The translations under genes and the position numbers were made by a program. Positions 42,439-50,509 of a stretch of 64,000 nucleotides of DNA are shown here, one piece after another (the first letter of the stretch is position 1; the number at the start of each line of letters is the position of its first letter). The notes beneath the pieces are model-generated. The model saw only the letters and a list, made by a program, of their open reading frames with translations. It did no database searches and was not told where the DNA came from. Source of the DNA: Bacteroidales bacterium (lineage in GTDB: Bacteria; Bacteroidota; Bacteroidia; Bacteroidales; UBA932); assembly GCA_017399865.1 (NCBI GenBank), contig JAFQAT010000017.1:1-64000 (forward strand). Direction: 5' to 3'.

Positions 42439-44001
42439 ATGATTCGGAAACTAATTATTACAGCAGCATTTGCTGCTGTGTCAACAATTTCATTATCAGC
42501 GATATCCGGCCCTGATAAGATCATCCCACAGCCAGTGGATTTTTCTATTGCTGACGGCATTTACAATCTCAAGACAGACGGTTCCGACATAAAGGTGTAC
42601 CTAAGTTCCCCAGCCTTTGCCGACAAGGTGAAGGATCTTCCTGATTTCGCTAAGGAGGAGGCTTATGAGCTGACCGTAGGAAGGAAAGGAGTGAAGATAT
42701 ATGCTATGACCGAAGAGGGAGCTTTCCGTGCAAGACAGGCCCTTGAGATGATGCGTCTTATCGACAGGGATATAGCTTATTGCAGCATTTTCGACTATCC
42801 GCGATTCCAGCACAGGGGCATCATGCTCGACGAGTCCCGCAGCTTCAAGGGAAAGGACTTCATTCTGAAGCAGATTGACGCTCTCGCCCTCCTGAGGATG
42901 AACGTGATGCATCTCCATCTTACGGACGCGGCCGGCTGGCGCCTCCAGATAGATGCATATCCTGATCTTACCGACCATGTCGCATGGCGTGTCGGAGAGA
43001 CATACCATGAGTGGGAGGGGCTCGGATATCCGTTTACCAATGCGCAGGATCCGAAGGCATACGGAGGCTTCTACACAAAGGACGACATACGCGAGATCGT
43101 GGCCTATGCAGCCGAACGTCATATAGACATAATCCCGGAAATCGAAATGCCGGGCCACAGCATGGAGGTGAACAGGGCATATCCTGAAATCGCATGTGTT
43201 GGCGAGGACGGCAAGCCAAGGCCTTTCTCATGGGACCTTTGCGTAGGAAATGACGGCACTTTCAAGTTTCTGGAGACAGTCCTGGAAGAAGTGATCGAAC
43301 TCTTCCCGTACAAATATATCCATATCGGAGGCGATGAGGCTGTGAAGAAGGATTGGGAAGAATGCGTGAACTGCCGCAGGAGGATGGAGGAAGAAGGCAT
43401 GAAACATAAGAACGAGCTCCAGGGCTATCTTGTGCGCCATATCGAAAAGTTCCTCCGCGAAAGGGGAAAGACCGTTATCGGATGGGACGAGATCGTCGAG
43501 ACCGGACTTCCGGAAGAGGCTGTCGTAATGTCGTGGAGAGGAACGCCAGGCGGAATCAAGGCATCTTCAGAAGGTCATGACGTCATCATGGCTCCAAACA
43601 GCTATGTGTATCTTGATTATTACCAGGACCTTATCAGAAAGGAACCAAAGGCGGTAGGTCATATGCAGTCTCTTCGTCATGTATATAAATTTGATCCGCT
43701 TGAGGGTATAGAACCTGAATATCACCATCATATTCTCGGTCTGCAGGGAAATCTCTGGTGCGAGCTCATCCCTTATGCAGCTCATGCGGAATACATGCTT
43801 TATCCTCGTGCCTTCGCTATTGCGGAGATCGGCTGGACGCCGCAGGAAGACCGTGAGTTCTTCCACTTCCGCGAGCGTTGCCTTATGCTCATAACAGTGT
43901 TCCGCAGCATGGGATACAACACTTTCGACCTCTTCAACGAAAGTCTCAGAGCCCAGACAGGACGTCTCCGCTTTGATGATCCGACATTCAAGCTTCTTTA
44001 A
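42439..44001 (+). CDS. GH20 beta-N-acetylhexosaminidase
   Basis: The 520-aa protein has a signal peptide (LIITAAFAAVSTISLSA). After an N-terminal GH20b-type domain, the barrel carries RGIMLDESRSFKGKDFILKQIDALALLRMNVMHLHLTDAAGWRLQ, IIPEIEMPGHSMEV, and the catalytic Asp-Glu pair in YIHIGGDEAVKKDW (D299, E300), with WDEIVETGLP and LGLQGNLWCE. It releases terminal beta-linked GlcNAc or GalNAc. No lipobox; probably periplasmic. First gene of a two-gene unit with the GntR regulator. Confidence 0.95.
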   Translation: MIRKLIITAAFAAVSTISLSAISGPDKIIPQPVDFSIADGIYNLKTDGSDIKVYLSSPAFADKVKDLPDFAKEEAYELTVGRKGVKIYAMTEEGAFRARQALEMMRLIDRDIAYCSIFDYPRFQHRGIMLDESRSFKGKDFILKQIDALALLRMNVMHLHLTDAAGWRLQIDAYPDLTDHVAWRVGETYHEWEGLGYPFTNAQDPKAYGGFYTKDDIREIVAYAAERHIDIIPEIEMPGHSMEVNRAYPEIACVGEDGKPRPFSWDLCVGNDGTFKFLETVLEEVIELFPYKYIHIGGDEAVKKDWEECVNCRRRMEEEGMKHKNELQGYLVRHIEKFLRERGKTVIGWDEIVETGLPEEAVVMSWRGTPGGIKASSEGHDVIMAPNSYVYLDYYQDLIRKEPKAVGHMQSLRHVYKFDPLEGIEPEYHHHILGLQGNLWCELIPYAAHAEYMLYPRAFAIAEIGWTPQEDREFFHFRERCLMLITVFRSMGYNTFDLFNESLRAQTGRLRFDDPTFKLL

Positions 44002-44025
44002 TAAAATACTTAACTCTAAATAACT

Positions 44026-45054
44026 ATGTCATTACAGATAAATCTTGAAACAGGAAGCAAGAACCCTATCTACAAGCAGCTTGTAGATCAGTTCGAGGAC
44101 GCAATACGCTCTGGAGCCCTTAAGCCCGGTGAGCAGGTTCCTTCCATGAATGATTTTGCCCTTCAGTTGGGAATATCAAAGGAAACGGTAAAGAAAACTT
44201 ATGGGATTCTCAGGGAGAAAGGGCTGCTGATTCCTCAGCAGGGAAAGGGATTCTATGTTGCGGAAGCGAGCGATGCTTCGAAACCAAGAGTACTCGTGCT
44301 TTTCGATAAGCTGAGCATCTACAAGGAAGTCCTGTACAATTCTCTGGCGGAAGAGCTGGGAGACAAGGCTGACCTTACCATCCTTACCCATAACCAGAAC
44401 CTTGACCTCTTCACATATTATCTGGATAATGCCCTTGACAGATATGACTATTACGTGATAAGTCCTCATTTCCCTCTTGACGAGAAGTCTCAGGCAGCGG
44501 CACTGAAACTGATTTCCCGTGTGCCTAACAGGAAACTTATCATGGTAGACCATTGGCTGCAGAGCTATACAGGCAATTATGGAGCAGTCTATCAGGACTT
44601 CGAGAATGATGTGTACGACGGTCTGAAACAGGGTCTTGATAAACTTGCAGGCACTTCTCTGAAGGTGATCACTCTGCCTTCGAGCCTTTACGGTCCGATG
44701 ATCTGCAAGGGAGTCGACCGCTTCTGCCTTGAATTCGGAATACCGGTTGAATACATGACTTCTGCCCCAGACCATATCAATGAGAACGAGACATATCTGG
44801 TCATCAATTCCCAGCTTGACTCAGGCCTGGCTGCCCTTGCCCGCAGGATAAAGGAGCAGAACCTCGAAGTCGGCAAAGATGTGTTCATCATTTCCTACAA
44901 TGAGTTCGACCTCAATGAAGTTGTCCTTAACGGACTGACGACAATCTCTACCGACTTCAAGCAGATGGGACATACCGCGGCCATGATGATTCTGAACCGC
45001 AAGAGCTGGAAGGTTCACTGCGACTTCAAGATGACCCGCCGCGGCACGTTCTGA
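44026..45054 (+). CDS. GntR-type regulator with a periplasmic-binding-protein-like sensor domain
   Basis: The 342-aa protein has a winged helix of the GntR type (residues 10-75: NPIYKQLVDQFEDAIRSGALKPGEQVPSMNDFALQLGISKETVKKTYGILREKGLLIPQQGKGFYVA). The rest is a LacI/PBP-like fold: PRVLVLFDKLSIYKEVLYNSLAEELGDKADLTILTHNQNL, ending VVLNGLTTISTDFKQMGHTAAMMIL. It should bind a sugar or sugar phosphate and control transcription. It lies 24 bases after GH20 and is probably driven by the same operator-bearing promoter, giving autoregulation. Target motif: inferred ACCACAC. A convergent gene starts one base after its stop. Confidence 0.88.
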   Translation: MSLQINLETGSKNPIYKQLVDQFEDAIRSGALKPGEQVPSMNDFALQLGISKETVKKTYGILREKGLLIPQQGKGFYVAEASDASKPRVLVLFDKLSIYKEVLYNSLAEELGDKADLTILTHNQNLDLFTYYLDNALDRYDYYVISPHFPLDEKSQAAALKLISRVPNRKLIMVDHWLQSYTGNYGAVYQDFENDVYDGLKQGLDKLAGTSLKVITLPSSLYGPMICKGVDRFCLEFGIPVEYMTSAPDHINENETYLVINSQLDSGLAALARRIKEQNLEVGKDVFIISYNEFDLNEVVLNGLTTISTDFKQMGHTAAMMILNRKSWKVHCDFKMTRRGTF

Positions 45055-47193
45055 TTATTTTTCGTAGATCAGGACTGTGATTCCGTTCTGGCCGAGGTTC
45101 AGCTTCGAACCGTTTGCCGACACTTTCACATCTCCTATCGATGATGCTTCAACAAACTTGTAGCCCGGAACCGTGATTTTGCCGGAAGCACCTTCTTCGC
45201 AGAGGGTTGTAGCGACGATGGCAAGACGGTCTCCGTTTACGTATCCGCGTGCGATGATGTCCTCTGACGAGCATGTGAATCCGTCAGTATGGACGAAGCG
45301 TCCGGCTCCGAGAAGAAGTTCCGGATACTTGTGGCGGATGGCGTTGATCTGCGCGAGATAGCCCTGATAATGAGGGGTTTCGTCGATGAGTCCGCGGCAA
45401 CGGAAGATCTCGATGTCGTTTACAAGACCCTTGAGGAGGGTGTTGTTTGCCCTGCGCTCAACGTCTGTGTCGTCGCGGAGGCAGCGGTCAGACCAGATGA
45501 CTTCAGGGAAAGTATACTTGAACCATTCAGGGAAACTGTAAGGCTCCGCTGTGAACTCTACGATATGCACGAAGTCGCAGAACTGCGAAGTGCAGTCGCT
45601 TAGCCACTCCGTACCGAGGCAGAATTCAGGATTGATGGCCTTTATATGGTCGCGGATTTCCTTGAGGGCATCGGCCTTGTAGCGGCCTGTGTAGATGTCC
45701 TGGACAGGGAATTCGCCAGAAATGTCCCAGTTAGGGAACTCTTCCGCCACTCCGAGCTGGTCGTAGAACACTGCATCCGCCCCATAAGACATGGCCCTGT
45801 CGGCCCATTGGAGGAGCATGTCGCGCCATTCGCGGTTCGCCATGTTTGCGATCGAGAATGTGCGGGTGTCATAGTATCCGAGGGTGGTTCCTTCGCCGGT
45901 GAACTTGTAATGTTCGGCGAATTCTGCACCGGTATTGTCCCTGTTCACGGCCTTCTTTCCGTTTCCATGCATGTACCAGTCGCTCTCGCGGTCCACAAGG
46001 CGTCCGTTGTAGTAGAGAACCAGACGGTTTCCGTCTTCACGGTATTCGGCGATCGCCTTCTTCCATGCTTCCTCTCCTCCCTGTGTCTCATCTATGTAAT
46101 AGTTAGGATAGCCGTTGTCCATTCCATCGCTCCACCATCCGAATGCAAGGACGGTGTTGCAGCCAACGCTCTTTCCGCAGTCGTTGATGCGGCCGGGAAG
46201 ATCGGTGTACTTGCGGAGGTACTCGCCGTACTGGTGCTTGAAGATGATTCTCTGCCAGCCTGTCATTTCCTTGACCCACTGCGGCACATCCTGCTTGTCC
46301 CACCATGTGTCCATCCATTCGCGGTATATATGCGAAGTCTCTGTCCATGAGCCCATATATGGCTTCAGGATGCTTGTGTTGTTGGTCCATGTGTCGCCGC
46401 ACATCGCGTTAGGGTAGCGGTAGAAGCCTGCCTCTAGCCTGTCGAACTGATTCGGAGCAGACGGATAGGCGCGCAGTCCGTGCCAGGTCTGCTGGAGGCT
46501 CCGGTCGTGGCTTCCGAAATAAAGACCGTCCTCTTCTCCAATGAATGCATAGCAGTTCGACGCTGCATGGCGTGGGTACTGGAGGTCATACTGCCTGAAA
46601 TACTGGTCAGGCTTCATGTAGAGGGTCTTGGGATTTACGTTCACGATCAGGTCGATGGCGTCATCATGTATCTGTCCTCCGGTGTGCGTGGTGAGGAGTT
46701 TGTGTCCTTCAGGAAGGTTCAGGTCTCCTACCAGAGGGTACTGAAGCTCGCGGATGATGGTATGCGGCTCGTTGTTGGTTACTTCTGAACCGAAGCGCAC
46801 TCCGCCGTCTTCGAGAGCGACAGTCAGCACGAGGTCCATCTTCAGTTCCTTGCCTCTGTGTACGAGGTTCCTGTATGCGATGGTGATCACATTGCCGTCC
46901 TGAGATACGGCAGGTTTGTTTTCTGTTCCGTCGATCTGCATCTCCTTCTCGTCGAGGGTGTTGTAGAACATCCTCCAGAGTCCTGCTCCCGAAGCATAGT
47001 TATGTCCTGTCTTCAGGTTGCGGAGAACGAGGAGAGAACCGTCTTCCCCGACCTTGACCTGGGTCATGTCGTCGCTGAGGACGAAGCCTGGAGTGTTGTC
47101 ATCAGCAACCGGTGCCGGCTCGTTCTGAACCGTTGTACATCCGATAAGCATGGCGGCGACAGCCGCAGCTGTGATAAATATTTTCATATGCAT
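45055..47193 (-). CDS. Predicted glycoside hydrolase lipoprotein (DUF6259-like)
   Basis: The 712-aa protein has a lipoprotein signal (AAVAAMLIGC). The N-terminal 250 residues form a beta-sandwich (GLWRMFYNTLDEKEMQI...). A TIM-barrel-like region follows, with WQRIIFKHQYGEYLRKY, LAFGWWSDGMDNGYPNYYID, ADAVFYDQLGVAEEFPNWD (Asp candidate), and NPEFCLGTEWLSDCTSQFCDFVHIVEFTAEPYSFPEWF. The C-terminal domain is a small beta-sandwich. The layout fits the DUF6259 proteins of gut Bacteroidales, predicted glycosidases related to endo-alpha-N-acetylgalactosaminidase-type barrels. The catalytic residues and specificity are guesses. Last gene of the operon running leftward from the NAGPA gene. Confidence 0.6.
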   Translation of the reverse strand: MHMKIFITAAAVAAMLIGCTTVQNEPAPVADDNTPGFVLSDDMTQVKVGEDGSLLVLRNLKTGHNYASGAGLWRMFYNTLDEKEMQIDGTENKPAVSQDGNVITIAYRNLVHRGKELKMDLVLTVALEDGGVRFGSEVTNNEPHTIIRELQYPLVGDLNLPEGHKLLTTHTGGQIHDDAIDLIVNVNPKTLYMKPDQYFRQYDLQYPRHAASNCYAFIGEEDGLYFGSHDRSLQQTWHGLRAYPSAPNQFDRLEAGFYRYPNAMCGDTWTNNTSILKPYMGSWTETSHIYREWMDTWWDKQDVPQWVKEMTGWQRIIFKHQYGEYLRKYTDLPGRINDCGKSVGCNTVLAFGWWSDGMDNGYPNYYIDETQGGEEAWKKAIAEYREDGNRLVLYYNGRLVDRESDWYMHGNGKKAVNRDNTGAEFAEHYKFTGEGTTLGYYDTRTFSIANMANREWRDMLLQWADRAMSYGADAVFYDQLGVAEEFPNWDISGEFPVQDIYTGRYKADALKEIRDHIKAINPEFCLGTEWLSDCTSQFCDFVHIVEFTAEPYSFPEWFKYTFPEVIWSDRCLRDDTDVERRANNTLLKGLVNDIEIFRCRGLIDETPHYQGYLAQINAIRHKYPELLLGAGRFVHTDGFTCSSEDIIARGYVNGDRLAIVATTLCEEGASGKITVPGYKFVEASSIGDVKVSANGSKLNLGQNGITVLIYEK

Positions 47194-47198
47194 GTCTG

Positions 47199-48755
47199 TT
47201 ATTTTCTGAGTGGTGATCCGACAATGAACCTGCAGTATTCCAGGTACATTTCCTTGTCCTTTGCGTCCGGTGATGTGGCAAGCTCATACATTGCGTCTGT
47301 GCCGGAGTATGTCGCTATACGGGCCTTTCCGTAGTATCCTGCCTTCTTGAATTCATCCATGTAATCGCGCAGAAGCTGCTTGTTGCGCGCTGCCTGAGGG
47401 TTTGGTGATCCCTTTTTCGTTCCCTGTGCATCGTTGCTTGTGCGCACAGTCTCCAGAATTGACGAACTTGTACGAGGGACTCCTTCCTCATACTGGCTCC
47501 AGCCCGCTTCTCCGTGGGAACCTTCGAATTCGATCTCCATTCCATGTCCGTATGCCGCCATGGTATTGAATACCCATGACCATGACTTCTTCTGTTTCTT
47601 GTCCGGATAGTCCCAGTACTTGTTAGGCTGGATCCATGTATAGTCGATGCCCAACTGATCCGTCATGTCATACCCGTCAGCCTGGTAATATGGAATCCAG
47701 TACAGACCGTATTTCATCGTATGGAGGTATTCTGAAACGGAAGGGAGGATCTGGTCCCATTTCTTGTATTTATAGTTCCAGCCGTCCGGCTTTGCGACAA
47801 GAACCTCCGACAGGATATAGAAACCGGCCAGTTCGAGGTGTTCGGGTGAGGCGGCTGCCCAGAGTTCCCTGACATAATCGATGAACCATCTGTATGCAAG
47901 TATCTGATCTGAAGGGGAGCTGAAGTCCAGCTGACGTCCGAAGGCCTTTCCCCAGTATGTGGTAGAGGATTCTTTGTCATAGAAGTATTCAAGCATTATA
48001 GGGTCCGGCATGGTGATGACGACCTTATGCCTGAAGGAAGGTTCTCCTATGCGGGAAACGGCATTTGAGACGGTGCGGTCCAGAATGTCGGTCACTCCTC
48101 CTTTTCCGACCCAGTAGTCCGCAAAGTCTTTCCATGATTCCTGGCTGGCTGATTTGTTCTTTCCTTCTGCGATGCAGAGCTTGACGTTCCTTTTTGCATC
48201 TTCGCTTCCGATGAACAGGAATGCCTCATGAAGCCACTGTTCCTTGCCTGTTTCGTCGATGAAGGTAACGTGCGGCTTGAGCCTGTCTTCGTTCCATGTG
48301 TTTGGTGTTCTGGAGGTATGTCCTCCGGCCAGAAGGTCAAGATCTGCGAAATCAAGGATATCTTCCCTTTCCATTTCCCATGAATACAGGGAAGGGGTCG
48401 TTATGCTGAAACTTGCAACCTTGCTGTACTCTTCCTCTTTCACCCCTACGCCGTATATGATGTATTCTGTATCTTTCTCGAGTCCTCCGATGAACAGGAT
48501 GTCATCCTCTGCGACGGAGCCTTCCGTTACTATGTCTTGTGCGGACGGAGCTTCCGAATCCGCATGCAACGCCACAACATGGACAGCATCAGTATTGATG
48601 CTTTTTATGCTGACATACAGTCCGTCCTTGTGAAAACGGTCAAAACTTATTTCTATGACAGGCTTGCCTATGTATTCAGGTTCATCCTTCTCCTTGTTGC
48701 AGGAACATGCTGCAAGGAGGAGAAGGGTCGTCATATATATCAGTCTTCTTATCAT
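47199..48755 (-). CDS. DUF4855 lipoprotein
   Basis: The 518-aa protein has a lipoprotein signal (MTTLLLLAAC). An N-terminal beta-sandwich (residues 30-115) is followed by the DUF4855 core: ADLDLLAGGHTSRTPNTWNEDRLKPHVTFIDETGKEQWLHEAFLFIG, VSRIGEPSFRHKVVITMPDP, QILAYRWFIDYVRELWAAASPEHLELAGFYILSE, and YGLYWIPYYQADGYD. The core resembles TIM-barrel glycosidases, but activity is unknown. A second DUF4855 gene begins at 63241 at the other end of the locus. Starts 9 bases after the NAGPA gene. Confidence 0.82.
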   Translation of the reverse strand: MIRRLIYMTTLLLLAACSCNKEKDEPEYIGKPVIEISFDRFHKDGLYVSIKSINTDAVHVVALHADSEAPSAQDIVTEGSVAEDDILFIGGLEKDTEYIIYGVGVKEEEYSKVASFSITTPSLYSWEMEREDILDFADLDLLAGGHTSRTPNTWNEDRLKPHVTFIDETGKEQWLHEAFLFIGSEDAKRNVKLCIAEGKNKSASQESWKDFADYWVGKGGVTDILDRTVSNAVSRIGEPSFRHKVVITMPDPIMLEYFYDKESSTTYWGKAFGRQLDFSSPSDQILAYRWFIDYVRELWAAASPEHLELAGFYILSEVLVAKPDGWNYKYKKWDQILPSVSEYLHTMKYGLYWIPYYQADGYDMTDQLGIDYTWIQPNKYWDYPDKKQKKSWSWVFNTMAAYGHGMEIEFEGSHGEAGWSQYEEGVPRTSSSILETVRTSNDAQGTKKGSPNPQAARNKQLLRDYMDEFKKAGYYGKARIATYSGTDAMYELATSPDAKDKEMYLEYCRFIVGSPLRK

Positions 48756-48764
48756 ATCTTTTTT

Positions 48765-50396
48765 TTATTTCCTGAAGAATCCGAGAGTGGACTTTACCGC
48801 GCGCCAGCTGCTTCCGTCCTTGTGGTTGATCATCCCGCTTCCGCTTATCCACATTCCTGTCGACCCGCCGCCGTCGAGGTTCATGGCATGAACACATCCG
48901 ATGGACTTCATTATCGGACCGAGCTCCTTCATGTATGCGCCCTGGCTTTCGTCGATTCTGCCGTCGCAGATGAATAGCACGATCCTTCCATCCTCGGTGA
49001 CGCCTACGGCACTTCTGTCAGGGTGGGCAGAATAGACCCCTGATTCATCCCAGCACTCGAAGTTCGTGTAGTAGCGCTTGTCGTCCACCATGCTGTTGTC
49101 AGCGCAGACCTTTCCGTCATAAAGGACCATAGGACCGCAGCTTATTGCATAATACGGATCCCATTCCACAGCAGGAACAGGAGTTGTCGCCGATACCTTC
49201 GGATACTTTGCCTGACCTACGACATTTGCCTGAGGCCTGTCATAATAGTAGAATGTTCCCTGCTGGGGTACTCCGACCCAATATGCGCCTGCCTTGCCGT
49301 CTTTGTCTACTCCTATGATCGGGCGGGTCAGCTGGTAAAGCTGGCTGTCTGTCGCCCAGTAGCATCCTTCGATCTCTCCATGCCATTGCTGGGTCATGCT
49401 GCCCTCTGTGATGATGACTCCGATATTGTAGTTTCCATAGATGGCGCCGTTGATCAGGGCGATGCAGCCGTCTGCCGCCTCCGCCTGGGCTGCAATGGAC
49501 TTCTTGCTGCCGACTGTCTCCGGATAGAGGACCTTGAAATCTACCTTTGAAGGGTCGGCTACTGCGTACCATGCGTTGAAGTTGCGTCCGTTCAGCTGGG
49601 ATGTGGTCTTATAGATCTCTACATCAGCCGGGACTCCGTCATATGACTGCTTCTCCCATGCAAGCTCCGGGATTTCCGGCTGCGCTTCAAGACTTACGGT
49701 CTGAGGCTCGCTGTAATGATAATCATCGTCATACTTGACGAAAGCGCTCATCTGATATTCCTTTCCGGCATCCAGATACGCTGCGGAAACCACTTGAAGG
49801 ATCTCCGTGCCCGCCGTAAGCTGCGGGCCATGGATCCTGATGTCGTTTACAGAAGGTGTTCCGCTTTCGCTCAGGCATATTCCGTGTTCTGGGTTTGATC
49901 CTGATATCTTTTCGACCTTGTATGATACTGCAACATATGCATATGAGGTCTTCACATTTTTCACGACAGGGGTCCTGCGGTTCTTTTCCTTTTCAATTTC
50001 CGGATCTGCAGGAATTTCCTTTTCAGGCAGTCGGTAGTCGTTCAGAAATACAGTCTTTGAATGCAGCTTATAATCTGCTGATATGGCCTGTACGCCGAAA
50101 TCATACTCGCTGCCTTCTGTCAGATTGCTGAAAGTGTACTGAGTCGCATCCGCACCGATAGTGGCCATAGGTTCCACGTTGTATGAATCGCCTTCCTTGC
50201 GTAGATATATCCTGTATCCATTCTCGTCCTGCGCATTGTCTGACCATGTGAGTATGACTGTCGTAGGATCTGAAAGTTCGGCTTTCAGGTCTGTAGGATC
50301 TGCCAGAGGTAAAATCTGTTCATTCTCAGACTTTTCTCCACAAGCCGTCCCAAGAATCAGTATGAAAAGAGGTAAAATGTTTCTTATTAATTCCAT
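48765..50396 (-). CDS. NAGPA-type phosphodiester glycosidase with FN3 domain
   Basis: The 543-aa protein starts at the ATG at 50396 (MELIRNILPLFILILGTAC, a lipoprotein signal). An upstream ATG at 50417 is rejected because a -7 box lies at 50416-50423. Residues about 30-115 form an FN3 domain (DLKAELSDPTTVILTWSDNAQDENGYRIYLRKEG). Residues about 280-543 match the phosphodiester glycosidase (NAGPA) family, with ALINGAIYGNYNIGVIITEG, SCGPMVLYDGK, DRSAVGVTEDGRIVLFICDGR and the signature HAMNLDGGGSTGMWIS. The human homologue uncovers mannose-6-phosphate by removing GlcNAc from a phosphodiester; a related GlcNAc-phosphodiester or glycoside role is possible here. First gene of the leftward operon. 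Confidence 0.88.
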   Translation of the reverse strand: MELIRNILPLFILILGTACGEKSENEQILPLADPTDLKAELSDPTTVILTWSDNAQDENGYRIYLRKEGDSYNVEPMATIGADATQYTFSNLTEGSEYDFGVQAISADYKLHSKTVFLNDYRLPEKEIPADPEIEKEKNRRTPVVKNVKTSYAYVAVSYKVEKISGSNPEHGICLSESGTPSVNDIRIHGPQLTAGTEILQVVSAAYLDAGKEYQMSAFVKYDDDYHYSEPQTVSLEAQPEIPELAWEKQSYDGVPADVEIYKTTSQLNGRNFNAWYAVADPSKVDFKVLYPETVGSKKSIAAQAEAADGCIALINGAIYGNYNIGVIITEGSMTQQWHGEIEGCYWATDSQLYQLTRPIIGVDKDGKAGAYWVGVPQQGTFYYYDRPQANVVGQAKYPKVSATTPVPAVEWDPYYAISCGPMVLYDGKVCADNSMVDDKRYYTNFECWDESGVYSAHPDRSAVGVTEDGRIVLFICDGRIDESQGAYMKELGPIMKSIGCVHAMNLDGGGSTGMWISGSGMINHKDGSSWRAVKSTLGFFRK

Positions 50397-50415
50397 ATTC
50401 AATCTAATTTGCGGC

Positions 50416-50447
50416 AAAATTAATAAAATTGTCTTGGAAATTGCAAG
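50416..50447 (-). promoter_or_regulatory. Promoter of the NAGPA-DUF4855-DUF6259 operon
   Basis: On the minus strand: TTG (50447-50445), 21 bases, TAATTTTG (50423-50416), 20 bases before the chosen ATG. It decides the NAGPA start codon. Confidence 0.65.
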
Positions 50448-50463
50448 ATTTTACCTACTTTTG
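50435..50463 (+). promoter_or_regulatory. Promoter of the MFS-isomerase-SusCD operon
   Basis: TTG (50435-50437), 19 bases, then TACTTTG (50457-50463), a near-match to TAnnTTTG with one base missing. The ACCACAC operator follows at once. It overlaps the divergent NAGPA promoter, so the two operons may be jointly controlled. Confidence 0.55.
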
Positions 50464-50464
50464 C

Positions 50465-50481
50465 ACCACACTACACCACAC
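50465..50481. promoter_or_regulatory. ACCACAC operator upstream of the MFS operon
   Basis: ACCACAC at 50465-50471 and 50475-50481, exactly 10 bases apart, the same geometry as at 37259-37275. It sits right after the -7 box, a position suited to repression. Confidence 0.65.
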
Positions 50482-50509
50482 ATAATTTAAAATCCTCATT
50501 TTTCGACAT

